From UBA6770 sp965660875 (GTDB taxonomy: Bacteria; Bacteroidota; Bacteroidia; Flavobacteriales_G; Salibacteraceae): a stretch of 64,000 bases of DNA. A model generated the notes under the pieces. That model searched no databases, had not been told where the DNA came from, and saw only the letters and a program-made list of their open reading frames with translations. Location: the NCBI GenBank assembly GCA_965660875.1, contig CBFIBQ010000006.1:1-64000 (forward strand), read 5' to 3'. Shown here piece after piece: positions 43,845 through 52,174 of this stretch. Made by a program: the position numbers and the translations under genes. The number at the start of each line of letters is the position of its first letter. Position 1 is the stretch's first letter.

Positions 43845-44930
43845 CTACCCTTTATAAAACGGCAATTTAACTACCTGAGCTTTCAATGCTTTGTTTCGCA
43901 CTTGAATAAAAATCTCGTTTCCTACCTTATTTAGTGGACGTTTTATATATCCGAGACCGATAGCTTTTTTTAATGAAGGAGACATAGTACCAGAAGTAAC
44001 CACGCCTATTTCATCGCCCGACTCGTCCACAATTGGATAGCCTTGTCTAGGAATTCCTCGATCTACCATTTCAAAAGCCGCTAACCTTCTGGTTAAACCC
44101 TCTTCTTTCTGCTTAACCAAGAAGGATTTATCTATAAAATCTTCTTTAGACAATTTTGTTATCCAGCCTAAGCCGGCTTCAAGTGAGGAAGTTGTATCAT
44201 CAATGTCGTTTCCGTAAAGACAAAACCCCATTTCTAACCTCAAGGTATCTCTAGCCGCCAATCCGATGGGTGCTATATCTTGTTCAGAGCCAGCATCAAA
44301 TACTGCATCCCAAATAGTCTCTGCATCTGTATTAGGAAAGTATATTTCAAAACCACCGGCACCTGTATAACCCGTTGCAGATATTATTACATCATCAATT
44401 CCTGCAAAAGTTCCTTTCTTGAAAGTATAGTACTCCATTTCTGATAGGTTTACATCCGTCAAGCTTTGCAAAGCTGGAGTAGCTTTTGGACCTTGAACCG
44501 CTAATAGAGAAATATCATCGCTGCTATTCTCTAATTGAGCATCAAACGTATTGTTTGAGTTGATCCAATCCCAATCTTTATCAATATTAGAGGCATTTAC
44601 TACCAGTAAAAACTCTTCAGCAGATATTCTGTAAACTAATAAATCGTCTACGATACCTCCTTTACCATTGGGCATGCATGAGTACTGAACTTTTCCGTCA
44701 AATAATTGGGACACGTCATTGGTTGTTACCTTTTGAATTAACTGTTCTGCTTCCGAACCTCTTACAAAAAACTCACCCATGTGAGACACATCGAAAACAC
44801 CAACCGCCTTGCGCACATGCACGTGTTCTTGATTGACGCCTGTGTATTGAACTGGCATATTATACCCTGCGAAAGGGACCATTTTTGCTCCTAATTCTAT
44901 GTGTTTTTCTGTAAGTGCAGTGTTCTTCAT
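43845..44930 (-). CDS. gcvT: glycine cleavage system T protein (aminomethyltransferase)
   Basis: 361 residues, typical of GcvT. It carries tetrahydrofolate and receives the aminomethyl group from the H protein. 'MVPFAGYNMPVQY', 'VGVFDVSHMGEFFVRG', 'LAVQGPKATPALQ', 'TGYTGAGGFEIYFPN' and 'LAARDTLRLEMGFCLYGNDI' are recognisable. A minus-strand TACTTTTG (44968-44961) lies 30 nt upstream. gcvH and gcvP are not in the window. Confidence 0.96.
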   Translation of the reverse strand: MKNTALTEKHIELGAKMVPFAGYNMPVQYTGVNQEHVHVRKAVGVFDVSHMGEFFVRGSEAEQLIQKVTTNDVSQLFDGKVQYSCMPNGKGGIVDDLLVYRISAEEFLLVVNASNIDKDWDWINSNNTFDAQLENSSDDISLLAVQGPKATPALQSLTDVNLSEMEYYTFKKGTFAGIDDVIISATGYTGAGGFEIYFPNTDAETIWDAVFDAGSEQDIAPIGLAARDTLRLEMGFCLYGNDIDDTTSSLEAGLGWITKLSKEDFIDKSFLVKQKEEGLTRRLAAFEMVDRGIPRQGYPIVDESGDEIGVVTSGTMSPSLKKAIGLGYIKRPLNKVGNEIFIQVRNKALKAQVVKLPFYKG

Positions 44931-45003
44931 ACTCTCTGTTTTCCTTTAAAATTAAGTGAACAAAAGTAATCATCTACCCTAATCGCTGATTCTTCAATTC
45001 TTG

Positions 45004-45011
45004 TAATTTTG
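45004..45011 (+). promoter_or_regulatory. -7 element for the CapD-like gene
   Basis: TAATTTTG is an exact TANNTTTG match 18 nt before the ATG at 45029. There is no clear -33. It lies back to back with the gcvT element (TACTTTTG, 44968-44961, minus strand), so the intergenic region is a divergent promoter. Confidence 0.4.
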
Positions 45012-45028
45012 GCACAAAGCTTGGCTGA

Positions 45029-46900
45029 ATGAACATATTCAAAAATGAGAACACTCCTCGTTGGATTATTTTTACAATAGATCTCGGGATTTGTATTTTC
45101 TCATTACTCCTAGCCTACTTACTGCGTTTCAATTTTCAAATACCACCAGAGTACATTGAAACCTTCACATATATTTTCCCATTTCTTTTATCGCTGCGGA
45201 TTGCTAGTTTTTTTATATTCAAAACCTACAGTGGTATTATCCGATATACCTCTACTATCGATACGCAGCGGATTTTTGTTGTTGTTACCGCAGTTAGTCT
45301 AGTTGCAGCAACTATCAATGGCGTTTCGTTTTACTTTATTAATCAAAAGTTCTTAATACCGTTTTCGGTAGTTATTATTGAGTACTTAAGTACCACTTTC
45401 TTGATGATTGGCTTTAGAATTACCGTTAAACTCATCTACTTCGAGTTTAAAAACGCCTCTAAAGACAAGAAGCGTATAGTGATATACGGTGCAGCCGATG
45501 AAGGGATTATTACAAAAAGAACCCTTGAAAGAGACGAAGAGCACAAGTACAAGGTAATTGCTTTTATTGCCGATAAAAACACAAAAATCGGGAAAAAAAT
45601 AGAGGGAGTTACCATACATCCAATCGAGCGACTGGAGTACCTCATTGAACATGAAGAAATAGACGAAATAATAATTGCTGTAAGCAATTTGGCAAAAACT
45701 CGGAAACAAGAAATTGTAGAACGTGCTTTACCCAAGAATGTAAAAGTGTTGCACGTGCCGCCTGTAAAGAATTGGATTAACGATGAACTGAGTTCCAGTC
45801 AAATTCAGGAGGTAAAGATTGAAGACCTGCTTGGACGCGAGCCTATTCATTTAAACTCAATCAATATTAAAGGGCAACTCTCTGAAAAAAGAGTACTCAT
45901 AACGGGTGCAGCAGGATCAATAGGATCTGAAATTGTCCGCCAAGTATCTAACTTTTACCCTTCAAAAATTTTCTTGTTAGATCAGGCAGAATCTCCGCTA
46001 TATGAAATAGAGTACGAGATAAAAGAAAAGTTCGGAGAAAATTTGTGTGAAATAGTGGTTGCAGACGTTGCCAATTTATCAAGAATGGAAAACGTTTATA
46101 AAACCTTTAAACCTAACGTGGTTTATCACTGTGCAGCTTATAAACACGTTCCAATCATGGAGGATAATCCATCTGAAGCTGTATTGACTAATATTCTTGG
46201 AACAAAAATAATGGTAGACCTTGCCGATAAATATTCGGTAGATTCATTTGTAATGGTGTCTACAGATAAAGCCGTGAACCCTACAAACGTTATGGGAGCC
46301 TCCAAACGTGTGGCAGAAATCTACGCTCAAAGCAAAAACAAAATTTCGAACACAAAATTTATCACTACTCGATTTGGCAATGTATTAGGAAGCAATGGCT
46401 CCGTTATTCCTTTGTTTAAGAAGCAAATTGCTAATGGGGGCCCTGTTTGTGTAACGCATCCAGAAATTACCAGGTTCTTCATGACCATTCCCGAGGCTTG
46501 TCAATTGGTACTGGAAGCCGGAGCTATGGGGAATGGGGGCGAAATTTTCATATTTAATATGGGCGCTCCAATTAAAATAATAGACCTTGCTAAAAAGATG
46601 ATCAAACTTTCAGGACTTAAAATTGGTAAGGATATCGATATCAAAATAACGGGTCTCCGTTCTGGTGAAAAGCTTTACGAAGAATTGCTCAACAACGCTG
46701 AGAATACAGTACCTACACATCATCCTGAAATAATGGTAGCTAAGGTAAGGGACTACAACTTAGAGGAAATTGAAGAGCAAATAAATAAACTAACACTTAG
46801 ACCTAGCGAAAAAGACAACTTTGAGTTGGTCTCACAAATAAAGAATTTAGTTCCGGAGTTTGTAAGTCAAAACTCGGTGTACACTAAGCTCGATAATTAG
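45029..46900 (+). CDS. UDP-GlcNAc 4,6-dehydratase, CapD/PglF type (membrane SDR)
   Basis: 623 residues: four membrane helices in the first 140 (for example 'ICIFSLLLAYLLRF'), a CoA-like Rossmann half ('RIVIYGAADEGIITKRTLE') and a C-terminal SDR ('RVLITGAAGSIGSEIVRQV', 'CAAYKHVPIMEDNPSEAVLTNILGT', 'STDKAVNPTNVMGASKRVAE', 'RFGNVLGSNGSVIPLF'). The active-site tyrosine of YxxxK is a methionine here (NVMGASK), as in the retaining PglF/WbpM group. It makes the 4-keto-6-deoxy UDP-sugar, probably for a 4-amino sugar. The last 4 nt overlap miaE. Confidence 0.88.
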   Translation: MNIFKNENTPRWIIFTIDLGICIFSLLLAYLLRFNFQIPPEYIETFTYIFPFLLSLRIASFFIFKTYSGIIRYTSTIDTQRIFVVVTAVSLVAATINGVSFYFINQKFLIPFSVVIIEYLSTTFLMIGFRITVKLIYFEFKNASKDKKRIVIYGAADEGIITKRTLERDEEHKYKVIAFIADKNTKIGKKIEGVTIHPIERLEYLIEHEEIDEIIIAVSNLAKTRKQEIVERALPKNVKVLHVPPVKNWINDELSSSQIQEVKIEDLLGREPIHLNSINIKGQLSEKRVLITGAAGSIGSEIVRQVSNFYPSKIFLLDQAESPLYEIEYEIKEKFGENLCEIVVADVANLSRMENVYKTFKPNVVYHCAAYKHVPIMEDNPSEAVLTNILGTKIMVDLADKYSVDSFVMVSTDKAVNPTNVMGASKRVAEIYAQSKNKISNTKFITTRFGNVLGSNGSVIPLFKKQIANGGPVCVTHPEITRFFMTIPEACQLVLEAGAMGNGGEIFIFNMGAPIKIIDLAKKMIKLSGLKIGKDIDIKITGLRSGEKLYEELLNNAENTVPTHHPEIMVAKVRDYNLEEIEEQINKLTLRPSEKDNFELVSQIKNLVPEFVSQNSVYTKLDN

Positions 46901-47481
46901 CCATGCACCTGTTCTGAGGTCCCAAATTGCTCGATTACACTGGCTTCGTATTCCAAAAAATCGGACCAAACCTGGTCTACATCTAAAACTCCTGCACCGT
47001 ACTTTCGGGCAAATTTCAAAAACATCGTGTAATGCTCAGCTTCACTTTTCATAAGTGTGAAATAGAACTTACTTAAATCTTCGTCTTTAATGTTTTCGGA
47101 AAGCACCTTGAAACGCTCGCAGCTTCTAGCTTCAATCATTCCAGCAAACAAGAGTCGATACACCAGCGCCTTTTTCCTGTCCAATCCTTTCGGAATAAAT
47201 TTAGAAAGTAAGTTAACGTAGGTGTCTTTTCTTTCCCATCCTAGAGATAAACCGCGTTCCTTGAGCTTTTTTATTACCATTTGAAAATGCGCCATCTCCT
47301 CTCTCGCCAAGTCAGACATTGCCTCAACCAACTCTAAATGCTCGGGGTAAGTCACGATCAAGCTGATTGCTGTTGAGGCTGCTTTTTGCTCACAAAAAGC
47401 ATGATCCGTTAATATCTCCTCTATATTTTTCTCGGCAATGTTGACCCATCTTGGATCCGTAGGTAATTTTAATTTCAGCAT
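46897..47481 (-). CDS. miaE: tRNA-(ms2io6A)-hydroxylase
   Basis: 194 residues from the ATG at 47481 (MLKLKLPTDPRWVN); the longer in-frame start at 47511 adds 10 atypical residues. A four-helix diiron enzyme that hydroxylates the isopentenyl side chain of tRNA A37. Diiron ligands fit 'DHAFCEQKAASTA', 'REEMAHFQMV', 'LFAGMIEARSCERF' and 'LMKSEAEHYTMF'. A minus-strand TAATTTTG (47506-47499) is 18 nt upstream. Its stop overlaps the CapD-like gene by 4 nt. Confidence 0.92.
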   Translation of the reverse strand: MLKLKLPTDPRWVNIAEKNIEEILTDHAFCEQKAASTAISLIVTYPEHLELVEAMSDLAREEMAHFQMVIKKLKERGLSLGWERKDTYVNLLSKFIPKGLDRKKALVYRLLFAGMIEARSCERFKVLSENIKDEDLSKFYFTLMKSEAEHYTMFLKFARKYGAGVLDVDQVWSDFLEYEASVIEQFGTSEQVHG

Positions 47482-47536
47482 AATGATTTTATTCGGAACA
47501 AAATTAGGCAAGTCTTTAAAGAGATTGACTTAATTT

Positions 47537-48307
47537 GTGCAAGTGGTAAAAGTAATTGCACATAGAGGCGCATCAGCAATCGCACCTGAAAATACATTGG
47601 CCGCATTTAAAAAAGCCATTGAATTTAAAGCAGATATTATTGAAATCGATGTAAGGCCAACGATTGACCAAAAAGCAATTGTTTTTCACGATGCTAAGCT
47701 GAACCGAACGACTGATAAAAAAGGATTTGTTAGAGAACGATCTTTTGGTTTCCTAAAAGAAACCAATGCAGGAAAATGGTTTGGAAAGAAGGACTACGAG
47801 AACGAACTTATTCCAAGTTTTACCGAAGTGCTGGAGCTTACAAAAAACAAATGCGAACTGCTGGTAGAAATCAAAAGTGAGGGACGCGTTGTTCGTATAA
47901 ACTTCTTACGCAACCTTATGAATACCATTATTCAAGCAGGAGCCAAAGACCAAGTGATTGTGCAGTCGTTTGATACCCGAATTTTAAATTTACTTCAAAA
48001 GTATTATCCAGGATTTCGGTATCAGAAACTTATAGTTGTAAAAGTTCCGGGATTTAGAATTCAATTGGATAAAAGGGTAATTGTAGAGCATATTCTTCGA
48101 AAAAAACATTACGAATCCATAAATGTTGATCACCGATTCCTTAGTCCTGCATTTATAGATAAAATTCATGCAAACCAAAAGCAAGTTTACTGCTGGACTG
48201 TAAACGATACACAGCGCATGAAACGTTTGATTGAACTTGGTGTGGATGGAATTATAACCAATCACCCGGATAAACTTCGCGCAATAATTGACGGTCTTGT
48301 AAAGTAG
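47537..48307 (+). CDS. glycerophosphodiester phosphodiesterase family protein
   Basis: 256 residues from GTG at 47537 ('MQVVKVIAHRGASAIAPENTLAAFKKAIE'). 'HRGAS..PENT' is the GDPD signature, 'EIDVRPTIDQKAIVFHDAKLNRTTD' gives metal and acid residues, 'LLVEIKSEGR' a further ligand, and 'VYCWTVNDTQRMKRLIELGVDGIITNHPD' is the C-terminal family motif. It releases glycerol 3-phosphate from phospholipid diesters. No signal peptide is visible, so it is probably cytosolic. Confidence 0.92.
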   Translation: MQVVKVIAHRGASAIAPENTLAAFKKAIEFKADIIEIDVRPTIDQKAIVFHDAKLNRTTDKKGFVRERSFGFLKETNAGKWFGKKDYENELIPSFTEVLELTKNKCELLVEIKSEGRVVRINFLRNLMNTIIQAGAKDQVIVQSFDTRILNLLQKYYPGFRYQKLIVVKVPGFRIQLDKRVIVEHILRKKHYESINVDHRFLSPAFIDKIHANQKQVYCWTVNDTQRMKRLIELGVDGIITNHPDKLRAIIDGLVK

Positions 48308-48325
48308 AAGATTTAGATAGTTTTG
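48296..48325 (+). promoter_or_regulatory. promoter for the OmpH-like gene
   Basis: CTTG (48296-48299; three of four bases of TTTG), an 18-nt spacer and a perfect TAGTTTTG (48318-48325). Transcription would begin near 48332, 23 nt before the ATG at 48355. Confidence 0.55.
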
Positions 48326-48354
48326 CAACTGAAAAAAATCGAAAAACTCATTTT

Positions 48355-48969
48355 ATGAAAACGCTTTTACTTGGTTGGAATGCTGTGTTAACTGTTGTTG
48401 TTATTTACCTCTTCACTTCTACGCCTTCTGAGGTGGATAAACCAGCAGTGATTTCGGATACTACAATATCTAAAATAGAAAGCAAGATAAACCTCTCCAA
48501 CAATGTGTTTTATGTGAATACCGATAGTTTATTTAAAGGTTTTGAAATGTACGATGACCTTCAAGAAGATTTGGTGGCAGAGCAGCTGCGTATGAAAAAA
48601 AGATACGACGGAAGACTCCAGCAATTGGAGACAGAATATAACGACCTTAAAGAGCGAGCTCCCTACATGACGCAAACACAAGGTGAAGAAGCCCAAAGAA
48701 AACTCATGGTTAAACAACAGGAACTGGTAAAAATGGAGGAGGATTTAAGCAGGTCTTTAGCAAAAAAAGAACAAGAGATGGTACGCAATATAAAAGGCGC
48801 TTTAACAAAGTACTTGGCAGACTATCAAGCTGAAAAAGGTTATCAGTTTGTGCTAGGGAAAAGTGAAATTGGCGGCGTTCTTTATGCTTCCGAAGAGTTA
48901 GACTTGACCAATGACGTTCTAAGAGGCCTGAATGAAGAGTATGTGCAATCAAACCAAGCAGAAAAATGA
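48355..48969 (+). CDS. OmpH/Skp-like periplasmic chaperone
   Basis: 204 residues with an N-terminal hydrophobic segment (about 4-24) that is either a signal anchor or an uncleaved signal. A long coiled coil follows ('DDLQEDLVAEQLRMKKRYDGRLQQLETEYNDLKE' and 'EEAQRKLMVKQQELVKMEEDL'), then the Skp tip 'YLADYQAEKGYQFVLGKSEIGGVLYASEELDLTNDVLRGLNEEY'. The family binds unfolded outer-membrane proteins in the periplasm. The ATG overlaps the next gene by 4 nt. Confidence 0.85.
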   Translation: MKTLLLGWNAVLTVVVIYLFTSTPSEVDKPAVISDTTISKIESKINLSNNVFYVNTDSLFKGFEMYDDLQEDLVAEQLRMKKRYDGRLQQLETEYNDLKERAPYMTQTQGEEAQRKLMVKQQELVKMEEDLSRSLAKKEQEMVRNIKGALTKYLADYQAEKGYQFVLGKSEIGGVLYASEELDLTNDVLRGLNEEYVQSNQAEK

Positions 48970-49526
48970 TTATTGCCCAGCAAAAAAAGAAAGAAAATAT
49001 AGTTGAGTATTTACTTTACATGTTCAATATTGAAAGCATGCTAAGAACCCTGAATTTTGACATGAAAGAAGTTGAAGGGGCATTAGTGAACCAGTATGAC
49101 GTTGAGGAACCAAAAAAAGAGGAAATAAGAGCGTGGTATGCGAATATCATTCAAGAAATGAGGCGCTCTGGAATTCAAGAAAAAGGTCATCTTGATGAGT
49201 TGCATGAGATTATAACAGAACTGAACCTCCTGCATAGTACGCTGCTAAATATTTACCAAGACGACCAATACAAGAAACTGAACGAAAAAGCAAACGACGC
49301 AGTTGTTGACCTCATCGATAAATCGGGTAAAAAAAATATTGGCCCCATAGAAGCAGCACTTAATGGCTTATTCGGTTTATTGATGTTGCGAATGGCAAAC
49401 AAGGAAATAAGCCCTGCTACAGAAGCGGCATTTGCGAGTATTTCAGAGTTATTAGCTCTATTGGCATTAAAGTACACAGACATGAAGTCTGGTAATTTAG
49501 GAATGCCTCCACATCAGCAGAATTAA
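48966..49526 (+). CDS. DUF4924 family protein
   Basis: 186 residues, helical, no signal. 'NIVEYLLYMFNIESMLRTLNFDMKEVE' and 'EIRAWYANIIQEMRRSGIQEKGHLDELHEIITELNLLHSTLLN' match the DUF4924 family as I recall it, found mainly in Bacteroidota. Function unknown. It overlaps the OmpH-like gene by 4 nt, so the two form an operon. It ends 4 nt from the convergent hypothetical gene. Confidence 0.75.
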   Translation: MIIAQQKKKENIVEYLLYMFNIESMLRTLNFDMKEVEGALVNQYDVEEPKKEEIRAWYANIIQEMRRSGIQEKGHLDELHEIITELNLLHSTLLNIYQDDQYKKLNEKANDAVVDLIDKSGKKNIGPIEAALNGLFGLLMLRMANKEISPATEAAFASISELLALLALKYTDMKSGNLGMPPHQQN

Positions 49527-49530
49527 GCGG

Positions 49531-49836
49531 TTACTTGCTTTCTGTGGCTTGATTCATAAATTCAAATAAGTCTGCATCACCATCTGGGCCAAAAGCAGCA
49601 GACAGGGTACCTTGAAACCCATCTTTAAATTCTATAGCAAACAACATAGACATATCACTTGGGTTACTTATCCCCTCAAACCTATACTCCTCGATTTTTG
49701 CAATATCTTGAATTGAATATTCTCGTCCACTGCTTAAATCTGAAATGGCGTTATTTTTAAACATAAGGTGCCCGACATAACCCTTCTCCTCGAGCAGCTT
49801 TAATTTCCGCGTTGCGTTTATCTTTTCCATGAGCAT
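49531..49836 (-). CDS. hypothetical protein, 101 residues
   Basis: An ATG at 49836 (or 49830, MEKINATRKLKLLEEKG) begins a 101-residue protein with no signal or membrane segment. 'MSMLFAIEFKDGFQGTLSAAFGPDGDADLFEFM' suggests a small alpha/beta fold. I do not recognise a family. It ends 4 nt from DUF4924 and starts 42 nt before the alanine racemase stop. Confidence 0.6.
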   Translation of the reverse strand: MLMEKINATRKLKLLEEKGYVGHLMFKNNAISDLSSGREYSIQDIAKIEEYRFEGISNPSDMSMLFAIEFKDGFQGTLSAAFGPDGDADLFEFMNQATESK

Positions 49837-49878
49837 TAAAATACAAAAACTTATTGAAAATCAAAATTTTAGATCCAA

Positions 49879-51045
49879 TTAATCTACAAGAATCCTAGGT
49901 ATTTCTGATGGTAGTCGGGTAAGTAATTCATAGTTCGGCAAATTGCCTTGATCATAAAAAGAACTGACGGTTATCTCTGCTGCACCTTGAGTACCAATAA
50001 GCACCACCTCATCTCCAATTTCAATTCCTTCAGATCCGGTAATATTCACCGAAAGTGCATTCATATTAATGGTACCAATAATACTGTGGCGTTTTCCCTG
50101 AATCAACACTTTACCTAAATTACTTAGGTTACGGTTGTATCCTAAGGCATAACCAACCGGAACAATGGCTATACGGGTTTCTGTATTAGTAAAATAAGAA
50201 GTTCCATAACCAATAAACTCACCCGAAGGCACCTCTTTTATGTCCATAATGGTGCTTTTCCAAGTCAATATGTTTTTGGGTTCTGGTGCATTGGCCATAT
50301 CCTCACTTTTAGAAATATAATTTACGTAAATCTCCTTGCTTGGAAAAAAACCATATTGTAAAATACCTATTCTTACCAAGTTATACCTCGATTTTGGGTA
50401 AGCAATAACTGCAGCTGAGCATGCGCTGTGCACACATTCTGGTAACTGGTTTTTCTCTTTGAGTTGTTTCACAACTTTCTTGAATCGGCTGTGTTGTTTT
50501 TTTATTCTGTGGTAGTTGGTTATGCTTTCTGCACCAGCAAAATGTGTGCAAATTCCCTTAAAATTTAGCCATTCTTCGTTTTCATCAATTTTTTCCAATA
50601 GGCTGGGGAGTAACTTTCTTGAGAATCCTGTGCGGTTCATTCCAGTTTCCAACTCTAAGTGAACCAAAGCTTTTTTCGCCAACCGTTTCGCTGCGAGTAT
50701 TGCCTGGTTCAATCTATTGTTATCAAACACAAAAAACTCGATGTTGCACTCTATTACCCAATCGAGTTCTTCTGGGCTTATATAGCCCATTATTAAAATT
50801 CGAGCTTCGCCCCCTATGGACTTCCAGACCCTGTAAGCTTCTTCTGCGGTATAAGTACAAAACATATCTACCCCCGCCTGCAGCGCAATTGGACAGTATA
50901 CTTCAATTCCATGGCCATAGGCATTTCCCTTTACAACCGAAGCATACGTAACTTCAGGACCAATTAATTGCCTCACAAACTTTATGTTGTGCTCTATAGC
51001 GGATTTACTTATTTCTATAACCAGTGGGGCTTTCGGTTTATTCAT
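49879..51045 (-). CDS. alr: alanine racemase
   Basis: 388 residues. The PLP lysine K39 is in 'ASVVKGNAYGHGIEVY', and the catalytic tyrosine is expected in 'SGEFIGYGTSYFTN' / 'IGTINMNALSVNI'. 'GICTHFAGAESITN' and 'VRIGILQYGFFPSKE' are further barrel segments. It converts L- and D-alanine for peptidoglycan, but here it is last in an operon with another PLP racemase, so a catabolic or broad-specificity role is also possible. It overlaps the amidohydrolase start by 8 nt. Confidence 0.9.
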   Translation of the reverse strand: MNKPKAPLVIEISKSAIEHNIKFVRQLIGPEVTYASVVKGNAYGHGIEVYCPIALQAGVDMFCTYTAEEAYRVWKSIGGEARILIMGYISPEELDWVIECNIEFFVFDNNRLNQAILAAKRLAKKALVHLELETGMNRTGFSRKLLPSLLEKIDENEEWLNFKGICTHFAGAESITNYHRIKKQHSRFKKVVKQLKEKNQLPECVHSACSAAVIAYPKSRYNLVRIGILQYGFFPSKEIYVNYISKSEDMANAPEPKNILTWKSTIMDIKEVPSGEFIGYGTSYFTNTETRIAIVPVGYALGYNRNLSNLGKVLIQGKRHSIIGTINMNALSVNITGSEGIEIGDEVVLIGTQGAAEITVSSFYDQGNLPNYELLTRLPSEIPRILVD

Positions 51046-52168
51046 GGATTAACTTTACGAGTTCAGTAAACATGGATATTCCAGTTTCGGTTATTTCATC
51101 AGGGTAATCGTAATCTGGATTATGCAAAGCCGGCATTTTACTTCCTGCACCAATTCCAAACATTGCTCCTTTATATTTCTGAGTAAACAAACCAAAATCC
51201 TCCCCCCATTTAAAAGGATGTTCAATTGTATTCAATTTAAAGCCGTTATTCTTTGCTGCGCTAGAAATATAATCTACTGCATTTTCTTGATTAATGTTTG
51301 CATCAAACTCCTCTAACCAGCTGATTTCATACTTTAAATCGTGGCGATTACACCCCTCTTTTATGAAGGCTTCTAAGGAGGTGCAGTTTTCTTTCAGCAG
51401 CTTAGTATCCCAGGCTCTTATGGTGTAATGAAGTTCACCAGCGCCAGCCGATATCCCATAAGCCAATTCGCCCATAGCGCTGTAAACAGGGGTTACCAGA
51501 AAAAAATCATCGCGCTCTGGGGTATTTTTCACCATATTATTTGCTTCAATCGCTATTTCTGCCATTGCCATGGAGGGGTTGTCTCCTTTTTCTGGTTCTG
51601 CCGCATGGGCAGTTTTACCGCGGAGTTTTATTATCATGCTCACCACATTTGCAGTAAACACGTCTTTTTTTACCACAATTTCATGCGTATTAAAGCTTGG
51701 TAGATTATGTAAAGCAAAAACATAATCCACCTTCAAATCTTTAAAATATGGATCAGCAAGTACCGATTTCGCTCCTCTTCCATTCTCTTCTGCCGGTTGA
51801 AACAACAAAATAACCTTCCCTTTTTTTACTGCTTGTTTTTCCAACTGTTCGGCCACGCCCAGCATAATAGTGGTATGACCATCGTGCCCGCATTTATGAG
51901 AAACACCATCTACTGTTGACTTATGCTCAAACTCGTTAATTTCTTGAATTGGCAAAGCATCTGTATCTGCCCGCAGCAAGGTAATATCTCCCAATTCTTG
52001 GCCTTCAAAAACTGCAATTACCCCGGTTTCACCAACGGATTGCGTATGCTTTACACCAATTTTTTTGAGTGTTTGTTTTATGTAATCCGCCGTCTTAAAT
52101 TCTTCTTCAGACAACTCCGGATGGGCATGTAAGTGTTTTCTAATTCCTGTTAAGTCTAATTTATCCAT
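51038..52168 (-). CDS. M20 family amidohydrolase (N-acyl amino acid hydrolase type)
   Basis: 376 residues of the peptidase M20D type. Metal-binding residues show as 'KCGHDGHTTIMLG' (Cys and His), 'LLFQPAEENGRGAKSVL' (Glu pair) and 'FALHNLPSF' (His), with 'HNPDYDYPDE' near the end. Substrates in this family include N-acetyl, hippuryl and indoleacetyl amino acids. It sits between two racemases, which hints at deacylation of N-acyl amino acids before or after racemisation. Confidence 0.88.
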   Translation of the reverse strand: MDKLDLTGIRKHLHAHPELSEEEFKTADYIKQTLKKIGVKHTQSVGETGVIAVFEGQELGDITLLRADTDALPIQEINEFEHKSTVDGVSHKCGHDGHTTIMLGVAEQLEKQAVKKGKVILLFQPAEENGRGAKSVLADPYFKDLKVDYVFALHNLPSFNTHEIVVKKDVFTANVVSMIIKLRGKTAHAAEPEKGDNPSMAMAEIAIEANNMVKNTPERDDFFLVTPVYSAMGELAYGISAGAGELHYTIRAWDTKLLKENCTSLEAFIKEGCNRHDLKYEISWLEEFDANINQENAVDYISSAAKNNGFKLNTIEHPFKWGEDFGLFTQKYKGAMFGIGAGSKMPALHNPDYDYPDEITETGISMFTELVKLIHE

Positions 52169-52174
52169 AGTTAT

